From CAZZCN01 sp964652975 (GTDB lineage Bacteria > Bacillota > Clostridia > Saccharofermentanales > UBA5734), in assembly GCA_964652975.1 (NCBI GenBank), contig CAZZCN010000010.1, positions 1-52,121 on the forward strand: a DNA stretch of 52,121 nucleotides. Direction: 5' to 3'. The translations under genes were made by a program, and so were the position numbers. Numbering within the stretch: the first letter of the stretch is position 1; every line of letters begins with the position of its first letter. A model generated the notes under the pieces. That model was not told where the DNA came from. It was given only the letters and a program-made list of their open reading frames with translations, and did no database searches. Below, in pieces: positions 8,156-17,586 of this stretch.

Positions 8156-9139
8156 ATGGAAGAAATTATCGTAATATCCTTAAGCCCGGCCGTAGACCGA
8201 AATTACAAAGTGACACAATTGCATCCAGGACAGATGCACCGCGCCGGCAATCCGGTAATAAGTCCGGGAGGCAAAGGGATTAATGTTGCGCGCGTACTAT
8301 CTTTACTTGGTGCAAAAGTTAAACTGCTTGGTTTCTTCGCTGGTGCGAACGGCAAATTCATCATTGACGATTTAGAAAAAAATGGTATATGTGTAGAAGC
8401 AATAATGCTTGATGGCGAGACCAGAAACTCAATTAACATAATAGATTCCAAATCCAAAAAAGAAACAGAAATTCTTGAGACAGGTCCCTCTGTTGAAGGT
8501 TCCGGCATCGAAAATCTATATGCGAGATTTCTCGAACTGCTCGAAAATAAAAAATCAAAAGCACTAGTTGTTTTTTCCGGAGGCATTCCTCAGGGTGCAG
8601 ATAATGATATTTACGCAAAACTCATTTTGATGGCAAAAAAACACGGTGCTCTGTGCTTTCTAGATACATCCCAGCAAGCTTTTATCGATGGTATCGGAGC
8701 GGTTCCGTTTTTTATCAAACCCAACCTGAGAGAATTGTCGCAACTCCTGCCTGACGAGGATTTTTCTTCAATAATCAAGAACCTGAGGGAAGGCACATGG
8801 ACGAGAGGGGACTTATTACAAATACGTGAAGATGTCCGTCAATTCGGCATTCCCCGCATTGCCATTACCTTGTCGGACAAAGGAGCGCTTCTTTGCTTTG
8901 AAGACAGGCTGCTTTTTGCAGGACCGATAGATATCAATCCAGTTAATACAATCGGGAGCGGTGACTCATTTACCGCCGGTTTCGCCTATGCTGTGGCGAC
9001 GGGTATGCCTGACGAGGACTGTCTTAGAATGGCTGTAGCCTGTTCCGCTTCGAACGCCTTGTTCGAGGAAATCGGAGTAATCAATCCGCAAATGGTGCAG
9101 AATTTCATCAAGGAAGTTAGAATTGAAGAGATTTTTTAA
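8156..9139 (+). CDS. PfkB-family sugar kinase (1-phosphofructokinase / tagatose-6-phosphate kinase type)
   Basis: Cytoplasmic kinase of the ribokinase/PfkB superfamily that phosphorylates a sugar phosphate with ATP, most like the 1-phosphofructokinase/tagatose-6-phosphate kinase branch. Motifs are the N-terminal LSPAVDRNY substrate region, SPGGKGINVARVLSLLGA (PfkB signature 1, about residues 38-55) and NTIGSGDSFTAGFAYA (signature 2, about residues 262-277), where the Asp of GSGD is the catalytic base. Length 327 is typical. It is a single gene with no sugar transporter or DeoR-type regulator beside it, so the substrate remains open. Upstream, TTGACA (8042) and TTGACC (8053) offer alternative -35 boxes with TAAAAT (8067) or CATAAT (8077) as -10. 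Confidence 0.85.
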   Translation: MEEIIVISLSPAVDRNYKVTQLHPGQMHRAGNPVISPGGKGINVARVLSLLGAKVKLLGFFAGANGKFIIDDLEKNGICVEAIMLDGETRNSINIIDSKSKKETEILETGPSVEGSGIENLYARFLELLENKKSKALVVFSGGIPQGADNDIYAKLILMAKKHGALCFLDTSQQAFIDGIGAVPFFIKPNLRELSQLLPDEDFSSIIKNLREGTWTRGDLLQIREDVRQFGIPRIAITLSDKGALLCFEDRLLFAGPIDINPVNTIGSGDSFTAGFAYAVATGMPDEDCLRMAVACSASNALFEEIGVINPQMVQNFIKEVRIEEIF

Positions 9140-9296
9140 AAAGAGATGAAAAAAACAAGAAAATCTAATATAATGCATGAGACAGACTTTAAATAGATAA
9201 TAAAATTACTAAGTAGTATAGAACGATTTTATGATAAAATATAAATCATTTCACAAGACAAACGAAATATAAATTTAAATTGGAGATGTAACTATT

Positions 9297-10397
9297 ATGA
9301 AAACTGTATGTGTGCTTTTTGGAGGAGTTTCCACCGAACACCTGATATCGCAAAAGTCAGCCTACAATATTATAAGAGGTCTGAGAAAAGCAGGATTTAA
9401 CGTGTGCTGCACTGGCATAACGAAAAAGGGTGAATGGCTTGCTTTCGATGGTGAAGACAGCGCAATTCTCGACGGTTCCTGGGAGGATCTGGCCTCGGAG
9501 ACATCATTCGAGAAGAGCGTTATAGTACGCGGAAAGGGAGTAACGATAAAAGACTTTCTGGTTTCTGTAATGGGATGCGAACCTGACATAATTTTTCCCG
9601 CTCTGCATGGCATCAACTGTGAAGATGGTACGCTGCAGGGACTGCTCGAATTGTCCGGAATCCCTTATGTCGGGTGTACGGTTCTGGCTTCAGCTGCAGG
9701 CATGAATAAAGTCCATGCAAAGCAGATATTCAAAAATGCCGGCATACCTCAGTGCAAGCACGTAGCCGTATCAAGGTCATCGATTAAGAAAAATATGGAG
9801 CAGACGATTAAGAAAATTGAAAACAAGTTAGGATATCCCTGCTTTTTAAAGCCCAATAACGGCGGATCATCAGTAGGTACGGTTGTTGCGAAGAATGCTG
9901 TTGATTTAAAAAAAGGGTTGGAAGAGGTTTCGGCTTACGATAGCACCATTTTGGTTGAAGAATTTGTTAATTGCCGCGAGATAGAAGCTGCGGTTCTTGG
10001 CAATGACAATCCCAAGGTAGCGATGCTTGGCGAGGTTATGACCGCGCCGCAAATCGAGTACTATGATTACAAGGCAAAATATTTTGATCCGGACAGTTCA
10101 AGCGTTTGTATACCTGCAGATTTGACGACAGAAAATGCCGCCAAAATCAAACGTTATGCCAAAAAGGCATATAAAGCCCTTGGATGTTCAGGTCTTTCAC
10201 GAGTTGATTTTTTCATAGATAAGGATGACGGCAGGATTATGTTAAATGAAATCAACACACTACCGGGATTTACCCCGATAAGTCTTTTTCCCAAGGCGTG
10301 GGATGCATCCGGAATTGGTTTTGAGGAACTGCTGAAAAGGTTGTGCAACCTTGCTGTTGCCAACAAAGAGGACAATCTCAGACTGGAGATTTTGTAA
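9297..10397 (+). CDS. ddl: D-alanine--D-alanine ligase
   Basis: ATP-grasp enzyme that joins two D-alanines for the peptidoglycan peptide. The N-terminus VCVLFGGVSTEHLISQKSA is the family signature, ALHGINCEDGTLQGLLE with GIPYVGC follows near residues 100-127, the ATP-binding loop reads NNGGSSVGTVV, and the C-terminal metal/substrate region is MLNEINTLPGFTPISLFP. Length 366 is normal. I see no residue that marks a D-Ala-D-Lac (vancomycin-resistance) ligase with certainty. It overlaps murI by one base, so D-alanine ligation and D-glutamate supply are co-expressed. The start ATG at 9297 follows a GGAGATG-like ribosome binding site. Confidence 0.95.
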   Translation: MKTVCVLFGGVSTEHLISQKSAYNIIRGLRKAGFNVCCTGITKKGEWLAFDGEDSAILDGSWEDLASETSFEKSVIVRGKGVTIKDFLVSVMGCEPDIIFPALHGINCEDGTLQGLLELSGIPYVGCTVLASAAGMNKVHAKQIFKNAGIPQCKHVAVSRSSIKKNMEQTIKKIENKLGYPCFLKPNNGGSSVGTVVAKNAVDLKKGLEEVSAYDSTILVEEFVNCREIEAAVLGNDNPKVAMLGEVMTAPQIEYYDYKAKYFDPDSSSVCIPADLTTENAAKIKRYAKKAYKALGCSGLSRVDFFIDKDDGRIMLNEINTLPGFTPISLFPKAWDASGIGFEELLKRLCNLAVANKEDNLRLEIL

Positions 10398-11257
10398 TGA
10401 CCATAGGCGATAAGAATCTTGACAGGTCAAGTCCGATAGGCATTTTCGACTCGGGATTAGGAGGACTTACTGTCCAGAAGGAAATGATTTTGCAGCTTCC
10501 CGGAGAGCACACCGTCTACTTCGGAGATTCCGGAAGAGCCCCTTATGGTACAAAGTCCAAAGAAACGATAGTTCATTTTGCCAGACAGGATGCTGCGTTT
10601 CTATTAAGTCAGAACGTCAAAATGATAGTTATTGCATGCAACACAGCGAGTGCACACGCTTATAAAGCCCTGTCCGCCAGTATTGATGTGCCCATAATAG
10701 AGGTTGTCAATCCCGGGGCTGTTGCCGCTGCAAAGGGTACAAGGAATGGCAGGATTGGCGTTATTGGAACGTCGGCGACAGTAGGTAGCAACGTCTATGT
10801 TGATGCAATTAAGTCTGCAGCTGAAATTTACAGAAAAGAAATGGAGATAGAAGTCTTTCAAAAGGGCTGCCCGCTGTTCGTTGGACTCGCTGAAGAAGGC
10901 TGGTGGGATAACGATGTAGCGCTCATGGCCGCCAGGACTTACCTTCAACCGCTAAAAGACGAGGGGATAGACACACTTGTGCTTGGCTGCACACATTATC
11001 CGTTATTGCAAAACGTTATTGCCAAGGTCATGGGCGAATCGGTATTACTGATCAATTCTGCAGGAGAAGTTGTCAAGACAATCAGTGAAATATTGCACAA
11101 ACTGAGTCTTGAAAATCTTCAAACTGAAGATATAATAAGGCAGAGATCCTTTTACACAAGTGACAGCGAGGAGAAATTCAAGGAACTGGGGAGTGTGTTT
11201 TTGGATATGGCAATTGAGCAAGCTCAAAAGATTGATATTGAAAGCTATAAGGCTTGA
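10397..11257 (+). CDS. murI: Glutamate racemase
   Basis: Converts L-glutamate to D-glutamate for peptidoglycan. Visible are IGIFDSGLGGLTV near the N-terminus with the conserved Asp-Ser, YFGDSGRAPYG, and the two catalytic cysteines in VIACNTASAHA and LVLGCTHYPLL. The start at ATG 10397 is preferred over the in-frame ATG at 10343, because the latter lies inside ddl and the former has a GGAG ribosome binding site about 8 bases upstream; it shares one base with the ddl stop. The gene gives a 286-residue protein, normal for MurI. Its last codons and stop form part of a 56-bp tandem repeat. Confidence 0.95.
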   Translation: MTIGDKNLDRSSPIGIFDSGLGGLTVQKEMILQLPGEHTVYFGDSGRAPYGTKSKETIVHFARQDAAFLLSQNVKMIVIACNTASAHAYKALSASIDVPIIEVVNPGAVAAAKGTRNGRIGVIGTSATVGSNVYVDAIKSAAEIYRKEMEIEVFQKGCPLFVGLAEEGWWDNDVALMAARTYLQPLKDEGIDTLVLGCTHYPLLQNVIAKVMGESVLLINSAGEVVKTISEILHKLSLENLQTEDIIRQRSFYTSDSEEKFKELGSVFLDMAIEQAQKIDIESYKA

Positions 11258-11356
11258 TGAACGTCGCATTGCTTCAACGCAAGATAACACTGCGCTGCAA
11301 CTATAAAGCTTGATGAACATCGCATTGCTACGTCGCAAGATAACGCTGTGTTGCTC
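11245..11356. repeat. 56-bp tandem duplication covering the murI stop
   Basis: Two adjacent units of exactly 56 bp, 11245-11300 and 11301-11356, share CTATAA-GCTTGATGAAC, CGCATTGCT, and CGCAAGATAAC with a few substitutions. The first unit contains the last four codons and the TGA of murI. An inverted copy of CTATAAAGCTT (11301-11311) occurs as AAGCTTTATAG at 11416-11426. The remaining bases to 11622 hold no gene that I can see. Confidence 0.8.
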
Positions 11357-11622
11357 ACATACCACCTGTATGCTGCGCTACTCGCATTATCAGCTCCTTG
11401 CACTACTCGTTCCTGAAGCTTTATAGGTGAAGAAGTTTTATATAAAATGGAAAATTTAGTGTATGTACAAAATGATGATTTTAGAATGAGAGGAAGAAGA
11501 ACTTAAAATAGTAAAGCAAATAATAAAAATGATGCTAGTTCAGTGTTTTTAATTCGAACAATAAAATAATTCAAGTGAATATATAAAAACCATTAAAATC
11601 ACAATTAGAAAGTAGAAATTAA

Positions 11623-12069
11623 ATGAAAACCAAAAAAGATAATGAAAACAAAAAAGTTGTTGTTAGGATCAGGAGCGAACAGACCCAGTATGACGAAAAG
11701 CCATCTGTCATAGATAATATTTCAGACGGGGAGCTAATCAAAACCGAAAAGGGTTGGGATGTCATTTTCAGGGAAGCCATCGAAGGCAGTATTTCTGACG
11801 CGACTACCACTATAAGGATTGAAGACAACAACAATGTCTATATGGATAGAATCGGCACCCACGAGATGAAAATGGATTTCATCGAAGGCAAGCGCCATAT
11901 AAGCAGAGTCAACACCCCTTACGGCACGCTCGATGTTGGATTCATGACAAGCAGGGTGGCGACGAAGATGGATGAAAACGGCGGCAGAGTTTATCTTGCT
12001 TATACGATAAATTATAACGACGAATTTCCGATAAAGACAACTTTGAATATCTCTGTAAATCCGAGATAA
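11623..12069 (+). CDS. DUF1934 family beta-barrel protein (YwiB-like)
   Basis: A 148-residue soluble protein of the DUF1934 family, which has a calycin-like beta-barrel and no established function. The order of strands is recognisable: KKVVVRIRSEQ, WDVIFREAIEGS, TTTIRIEDNNNVYMDRIG, HISRVNTPYGTLDVGFMT and RVYLAYTINYNDEFPIKT. Length is typical. The ribosome binding site is weak (GAAAG-like, in an A-rich leader). In other Firmicutes the family member often lies near cell-wall or arginyl-tRNA synthetase genes; here it follows murI after a 365-bp repeat-bearing gap and precedes a glycosidase, with no clear operon. Confidence 0.82.
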   Translation: MKTKKDNENKKVVVRIRSEQTQYDEKPSVIDNISDGELIKTEKGWDVIFREAIEGSISDATTTIRIEDNNNVYMDRIGTHEMKMDFIEGKRHISRVNTPYGTLDVGFMTSRVATKMDENGGRVYLAYTINYNDEFPIKTTLNISVNPR

Positions 12070-12152
12070 TATGGAAAATGTGTTTCATTTTCAGATTGTA
12101 CTCTAATTGATAATATATTATCGAAATATATAAATAAAAATCGTCAATCGAC

Positions 12153-12208
12153 AATCAACAACCAGCAATCAACAACCAGCAATCAACAACCAGCAATCAA
12201 CAACCAGT
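12153..12208. repeat. 14-bp x 4 tandem repeat
   Basis: Four head-to-tail units of AATCAACAACCAGC (12153, 12167, 12181, 12195; the last ends in T) lie about 50 bp before the glycosidase start. Units are contiguous, without spacers, so this is a minisatellite and not a CRISPR array. Confidence 0.9.
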
Positions 12209-12259
12209 CAAAAGGCAATCAATAAATTCTATAATCAATCTTTCAAGGAGACCAACAAT

Positions 12260-15200
12260 ATGACCTCGCTGACAGAATTATTAAAACAGGACCTCAAGGA
12301 TTATCAATCAATCCCTTTTTGGAGCTGGAATGACTTATTGGAAGGCGAGGAGCTCAAGAGGCAGATTCGCAGCATGAAGGATGCCGGTATAGGCGGATTT
12401 TTTATGCATGCCAGAGGCGGACTGATGACAGAGTACCTTGGTGAGGATTGGTTTGAAGCTACCAAAGTCTGTATAGAAGAGGCCAAAGCCCAGAATATGA
12501 ACGCCTGGTGCTATGACGAAAACGGATGGCCGAGCGGATTTGCAGGAATGAAGCTGCTCGATGATTCCGCTAATTTCGCGCATTATATAACGTACGAAGT
12601 CAAAGATTCATTTGACGAAAATGCATTGGCTGTCTATGCTATTGAAAACGACAGACTTGCAAGAGTCTACAAAACCCCGGATAGTGAAAACTCTACAAGC
12701 TATTCAATCGAAAAAACAGATTCTACAAATAAAACTTCAGAGCCGCAAGATAAAATAAAGCAATTCCACTGCATATACGACAAAACCAACTCATCGGTTG
12801 TGGATATTTTGAATCTGGAAGTGGTTAATAAATTCATTGCATTGACACATGAAAAGTACTTTGAACATTTCAAAGAAGATTTTGGTAACGCTATGGTTGG
12901 TTTTTTTACCGACGAACCGCAATATTTTCGTTGGGGTACAGCTTTTACCCCTGTGCTATTATCTGCTTTTCCTGCGGAATATAGCGGAGCGGATATTCTA
13001 GACACTTTGGGCGCGTTGTTTGTCGACTGTGAGCAGGCATATGAATTCAGGTTTAAATATTGGCGGCTTATGAACAAGCTATATACCAATAATTTTGCAA
13101 AAACTATATACGAATGGTGTGAGAAGCACAACTGCAAATTGACGGGTCATTCCATAGAGGAGCAGGGACTGTTTTTCCAGATGTGGTGTTGTGCAGGAGT
13201 CATGCCTTTTTATGAATATGAGCAGATTCCGGGAATCGACTGGCTCGGCCGTGGAATTTCAACAGAGATAACACCTCGCCAGGTATCGTCGGTTGCGCAG
13301 CAATTAGGCAAAAAGCAAGTTTTAACTGAAACGTTTGCATGCACGGGATGGGATGTAACGCCCAAAGAGCTTAAACGAATCGCCGAGTGGCAGTACGTGA
13401 ACGGGGTCAATCTCATGTGCCAGCATCTGTATCCTTACTCAATACGCGGTCAGCGCAAAAGGGATTATCCTACATTTTTCTCAGAGCACAATCCCTGGAC
13501 TGTCGAGTTTCGGCATTTCAATGACTATTTTACCGCCCTGGGCTTTATGCTTGCCGAAAGCAGGGAGATTGCAAATGTCGCGATTATTCATCCTATGCAC
13601 AGCGCCTATCTGACATATAACAGAGAATTGGATTATGAATCAATAAAGGAACTTGAGGATGATTTCCATACGCTTGTCGAAAAATTCGGTGCTGCCAATA
13701 TCGGACACCACTACATTGACGAATTATTACTCGAAAAACACGGAAAAGTCAATAGAGACAGGCTTGTCATGGGCCTTTGCGAATACACCGCCGTGGTAAT
13801 TCCGAAAATGGATAATCTTGACAGCTCGACCGTAAATTTTTTAAGTGAATATGTTTCAAACGGTGGAAGAATTTATCTGGAGGGCGAAAAACCAGGATTT
13901 GTTGATGGCAAAAAGGCAGATCTGGACTTTTTGAAATCCAACGTAACATTTGATCAGTTGCATGATCCGGATTTTGAAATAAGCGATAAGACAACCGAAA
14001 TAAGGTCTACATTCAGAAAATCGGATTTTGGCGATTTCATTTATGCAGTCAATCTATCAGAAGACAAAGAATATTCCATAGAATTTAAAATGAAAGCTGG
14101 TTCTGCCAGGTTATTTGACCTCGAATCCAGAACGTGCAAGCATTTGGACTTCACAAAAACGCCTGCTGGAATATCAATACCTATGACCTTCAAACCGGGA
14201 CAATCTTTTGTAATAATGCTGGACGATATTACTGCAGAAAAGAGTAGCGAAAATTTACAGCTGGTCTCGGATTCAATTAATAATACTGCATCTGGTAAAG
14301 ACGATTATGAAATCAATTCTGACGCAATAGACGCTGTTACAAGCAACGCAGACGAAATAAAATCAGACTCCTTTGCAACAAATTCAGCTTTAGCGCGCAA
14401 AGTCGAAACTGTAATCCGTTCAACTGCAAATTTGACAGAAGAAAAATCCGGAACCAGCAATAGTGAAAAATACACAATTGATACAAAAATGAAAATATTA
14501 AAGCGAACTGAAAACGCATTGACCATAGACAACGTTCAAATTTCATACGACAACGTGACTTACGAACCCCGAATGCCTATTATGGCAGCATCTTACCGAT
14601 TGCTCAAGGAACAACGAAACGGCAAGATTTTCTTAAAATATTCATTTGATATAAGTGAAGTGCCGGAATCGATTTTTATTGAATCCGAGAAAATGGAGAC
14701 TTCAAATATCTGGCTGAACGGAGAGTCAATAGAAATCACAGGACAGGGAACCCTGGATAGAAGCTTTGTGCGAATTGATATCAAGAATCTAATAAATACT
14801 GGGTTGAATCAAATCATATTCGAACTCAACTACCACCAAAGCGAGCATGTCTATAATGTATTATTCGGCATGATCGAAGGAACTGAAAGCCTGATGAACT
14901 GCCTGAGCTATGATACAGACATAGAAGCGATTTACATATTAGGTGATTTTGATGTCATTTCTCGCAACGGATATATAAAAGAATACAAAAAAACCAGTGT
15001 TTCGGATGGCGATTTTACAATTGTTAAATCAAAAGTGGAAATAGACGCATCTAATATAGTTGAGAGTGGAAACCCGTTTTTTGCCGGAGAGATTACACTG
15101 GAAAAAACAATTGAGATAAGTAACCCAAAATGTAAAATGAACTTGAACGGAAGGTTCGCAGTTGCCGAGGTGCATTTAAACGGAGAATTTGTGGCGAAAA

Positions 15201-15451
15201 TCATGTTCGACAATGTCTGTGATTTAAGCGGATTTGCTAAGCAAGGAGCAAACCTTTTAACAATTAAACTGATCAATAGCAACCGTAACATTCTGGGTCC
15301 ATTCCATTGTGCAAATGACTACGAACCATATGGCGTAAGCCCCGCCACATTTGATATGTATGGATCATGGGAGAATGACAGGAGCCCGCAATACAGAGAT
15401 AGCTACTCGTTTGTTAGTTTTGGGATTGATAGTATTGACATAGAATCATAG
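12260..15451 (+). CDS. Large glycoside hydrolase, GH106-like (putative alpha-L-rhamnosidase type)
   Basis: A 1063-residue protein without a signal peptide, so probably cytoplasmic. The first 400 residues read as a glycosidase barrel: PFWSWNDLLEGEELKRQI, GIGGFFMHARGGL, AWCYDENGWPSGFAG and VGFFTDEPQYF, the last supplying a likely catalytic acidic residue. This pattern matches proteins annotated as GH106-like glycosidases, of which characterised members release L-rhamnose; the substrate here is inferred. A low-complexity stretch rich in Ser, Asn, Asp, Thr and Glu (about 665-750) separates a C-terminal region with jelly-roll features (SIFIESEKMETSNIWLNGES, NPFFAGEITLEKTIEI) that resembles galactose-binding-like domains. 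A good AAGGAG ribosome binding site precedes the ATG. It stands alone, without transporter or regulator. Confidence 0.7.
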   Translation: MTSLTELLKQDLKDYQSIPFWSWNDLLEGEELKRQIRSMKDAGIGGFFMHARGGLMTEYLGEDWFEATKVCIEEAKAQNMNAWCYDENGWPSGFAGMKLLDDSANFAHYITYEVKDSFDENALAVYAIENDRLARVYKTPDSENSTSYSIEKTDSTNKTSEPQDKIKQFHCIYDKTNSSVVDILNLEVVNKFIALTHEKYFEHFKEDFGNAMVGFFTDEPQYFRWGTAFTPVLLSAFPAEYSGADILDTLGALFVDCEQAYEFRFKYWRLMNKLYTNNFAKTIYEWCEKHNCKLTGHSIEEQGLFFQMWCCAGVMPFYEYEQIPGIDWLGRGISTEITPRQVSSVAQQLGKKQVLTETFACTGWDVTPKELKRIAEWQYVNGVNLMCQHLYPYSIRGQRKRDYPTFFSEHNPWTVEFRHFNDYFTALGFMLAESREIANVAIIHPMHSAYLTYNRELDYESIKELEDDFHTLVEKFGAANIGHHYIDELLLEKHGKVNRDRLVMGLCEYTAVVIPKMDNLDSSTVNFLSEYVSNGGRIYLEGEKPGFVDGKKADLDFLKSNVTFDQLHDPDFEISDKTTEIRSTFRKSDFGDFIYAVNLSEDKEYSIEFKMKAGSARLFDLESRTCKHLDFTKTPAGISIPMTFKPGQSFVIMLDDITAEKSSENLQLVSDSINNTASGKDDYEINSDAIDAVTSNADEIKSDSFATNSALARKVETVIRSTANLTEEKSGTSNSEKYTIDTKMKILKRTENALTIDNVQISYDNVTYEPRMPIMAASYRLLKEQRNGKIFLKYSFDISEVPESIFIESEKMETSNIWLNGESIEITGQGTLDRSFVRIDIKNLINTGLNQIIFELNYHQSEHVYNVLFGMIEGTESLMNCLSYDTDIEAIYILGDFDVISRNGYIKEYKKTSVSDGDFTIVKSKVEIDASNIVESGNPFFAGEITLEKTIEISNPKCKMNLNGRFAVAEVHLNGEFVAKIMFDNVCDLSGFAKQGANLLTIKLINSNRNILGPFHCANDYEPYGVSPATFDMYGSWENDRSPQYRDSYSFVSFGIDSIDIES

Positions 15452-15738
15452 TCCGAGCAGAACTTTGGTATATGATTTATTTGGATAAATGAATAGTATA
15501 AAGCAAAAGATTTTGCTAATGAAGATATTTCAGACAAAGAAATAAAAGGTAAGATTTAGCAGGCAAGAATTCAAAAACAGAAAATACAATCTAGTAAAAC
15601 CAATATCAAAAGTATAATTCAAAGAATGAAATACTAAAAAAATTTTTAGAGTGTTATAATAATACTATTGATAAAAGGTTATTGACGACAATAAATGCAG
15701 AGAACATTGTTAATATTAATAACAAGGAGTAACCGGAA

Positions 15739-16431
15739 TTGGATATATTAGTTTGTAATATTGGAATGATTGATTATAAAGAGGCTCTTGATTTTCAGTA
15801 CGAATTGGTTGCTGCAAGGCAGGAAGGCCGAATTCCAAATACACTTTTAATGATAGAACACCCAGCGGTTCTTACCAAAGGCACCCGCACTGACTCGGCA
15901 AATATTTACTTTACCGCGGACCAGCTCGCAAAGGCCGGAATATGTGTCTACGAGGTGAACCGTGGCGGCGATGTGACATATCATGGGCCAGGACAGATAA
16001 TAGGATACCCTATTGTTGACTTGAGAGAATTCGACGAGGGAATAAGGGTTTTTATCAATACAATGCAAGAGGCCATAATCGCATATCTTAAGGATAAATT
16101 CTCTATCGAAGCTTATTCACAGAAGGACAAATTCACCGGCGTTTGGGTGGGTGACAAGAAAATAACCGCTTTTGGACTGGCGGTCGTCCATGGAATATCC
16201 ATGCATGGATTCGCTTTTAATGTAAATACGAACCTCAGCCATTTCGATCTGATCAATCCCTGCGGCCTCTCGAAAGGTGTAACCTCAGTGGCAAACGAAC
16301 TGGGGCATGAAATAGATATGGCACAGGCAACCGAAGATGTTACACAGTATCTAGCGAAGCACTTCGAATGGAAAATCGAGACAATATCGTATGATGAACT
16401 AAAGAAAAAAATAAAAGTTGATAAAGAATAG
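15739..16431 (+). CDS. lipB: Octanoyltransferase (lipoate synthesis)
   Basis: Transfers octanoyl from acyl carrier protein to lipoyl domains such as the glycine cleavage H protein. Motifs: RGGDVTYHGPGQIIGYPI (RGGxxTYHGPGQ signature, about residues 74-91), KITAFGLAV with the active-site lysine, and NPCGLSKGVTSVANEL with the catalytic cysteine. The TTG start at 15739 is chosen because AAGGAG lies about 11 bases upstream and the N-terminus MDILVCNIGMIDYKEAL matches the family; the first ATG would remove this strand. A TATAAT at 15655 is a likely -10 box. lipA follows after 32 bp, giving a complete de novo lipoylation pair. Confidence 0.95.
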   Translation: MDILVCNIGMIDYKEALDFQYELVAARQEGRIPNTLLMIEHPAVLTKGTRTDSANIYFTADQLAKAGICVYEVNRGGDVTYHGPGQIIGYPIVDLREFDEGIRVFINTMQEAIIAYLKDKFSIEAYSQKDKFTGVWVGDKKITAFGLAVVHGISMHGFAFNVNTNLSHFDLINPCGLSKGVTSVANELGHEIDMAQATEDVTQYLAKHFEWKIETISYDELKKKIKVDKE

Positions 16432-16463
16432 AAAAGATTAAAACTGTATAGATTGGACAAGAA

Positions 16464-17342
16464 ATGGAAAAATCGAACTTCACACCAAAACCCCAGTGGC
16501 TGAAAGTCGCTGCTAACAGCGGAGAAGCAAACACGGAAGTCATGGAGCTCATGAAAACATTAAGTTTGCATACCGTTTGTCAGGAAGCTGACTGTCCCAA
16601 CTGCGGCGAGTGCTTTGGCCGTAAGACCGCCACCTTCATGATACTCGGGAGACAATGTACAAGGAACTGCACATTTTGCTGCGTAAGCAAGGGAGAGCCG
16701 GACCTGGTGGATTCCGAAGAACCTTTGAATCTGGCAAATGCAGTCGAAAAACTCGGTCTGAGATATGTGGTGATAACCTCTGTGACAAGGGACGACCTGA
16801 AAGACGGTGGGGCAGGACATTTTGCAGCAGTGATTCATGCAATAAAAGAGCAGATTCCTGAAAATACACCCAAAATCGAAGTCCTCATACCTGATTTTCA
16901 AGGCAGCCGAGAATCGCTTTCAAAGGTTGTTGTGGCAAGACCGGATGTGCTAAACCACAACATAGAAACTGTTCCGAGACTTTACGGAGAAGTAAGACCA
17001 ATGGCGAACTACGCTCAGTCACTTGCACTGCTGAGGAACGTTAAGGAGATAGATCCATTGATGCTCACCAAATCGGGAATAATGGTAGGTCTTGGCGAAA
17101 CTGAAAGCGAAGTTGAATCCGTATTTAATGATTTGCGTCAGAACGGTTGTGATTTTCTGACAATCGGGCAGTATCTACCACCGACCAAGAAACATCACCC
17201 ATTGATTGAGTATGTCACACCCGAACAGTTCGAAAAATACAAGGAAAAGGCATATCAGGCAGGATTTTCCTATGTCGCATCCGGTCCTCTTGTGCGAAGC
17301 TCGTATCAGGCACACGAGGCGTGGAATCACTATAATAATTAG
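16464..17342 (+). CDS. lipA: Lipoyl synthase (radical SAM)
   Basis: Inserts two sulfur atoms into protein-bound octanoyl groups. The auxiliary cluster cysteines are in CQEADCPNCGEC (C-x4-C-x5-C, with one additional cysteine), the radical SAM cluster in CTRNCTFC (C-x3-C-x2-C), and the terminal RSSYQAHE serine that ligates the auxiliary cluster is present. Other family blocks include VVITSVTRDDLKDGGAGHF and TKSGIMVGLGE. Length 292 is typical. Co-transcribed with lipB. A 13-bp perfect hairpin with a T-rich flank begins 10 bases after the stop and should terminate the pair. Confidence 0.97.
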   Translation: MEKSNFTPKPQWLKVAANSGEANTEVMELMKTLSLHTVCQEADCPNCGECFGRKTATFMILGRQCTRNCTFCCVSKGEPDLVDSEEPLNLANAVEKLGLRYVVITSVTRDDLKDGGAGHFAAVIHAIKEQIPENTPKIEVLIPDFQGSRESLSKVVVARPDVLNHNIETVPRLYGEVRPMANYAQSLALLRNVKEIDPLMLTKSGIMVGLGETESEVESVFNDLRQNGCDFLTIGQYLPPTKKHHPLIEYVTPEQFEKYKEKAYQAGFSYVASGPLVRSSYQAHEAWNHYNN

Positions 17343-17351
17343 TATGATTGA

Positions 17352-17586
17352 AAAGAGTTAAGGCTTGCCTTAACTCTTTATTTCCATAGAGAGATAATGA
17401 AAAGAAAATGAATAGGAGAATCTGCTAGTAAAATGCATTAGATAATCCGCTGTTTGCGGATTATCCATAGAGAGTTAAGGCTTGCCTTAACTCTTTTCTT
17501 CCAAAGAGCGATAAGGCATAGAAAATAAAAGAAGAATCTACTTTTTTTAGATTCTTCCATAGAGAGATAATGCTTGCATTATCTCT
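17352..17586. repeat. Array of five hairpins between convergent genes
   Basis: Five palindromes lie in 235 bp: 17352-17379 (13-bp stem, TT loop), 17442-17466, 17472-17495 (same core sequence as the first), 17532-17556 and 17563-17586. They are separated by linkers that read TCCATAGAG or CCAAAGAG. The first and third units start about 118 bp apart, so the array looks like a duplicated module. It lies between lipA and the convergent aldo/keto reductase gene and could terminate both. The last hairpin overlaps the final codons and stop (17579-17581) of the reductase gene. Confidence 0.85.

Noticed and set aside
12153..12208. Short regularly repeated units resembling a CRISPR array
   Set aside because: The 14-bp units are contiguous without spacers; this is a minisatellite.
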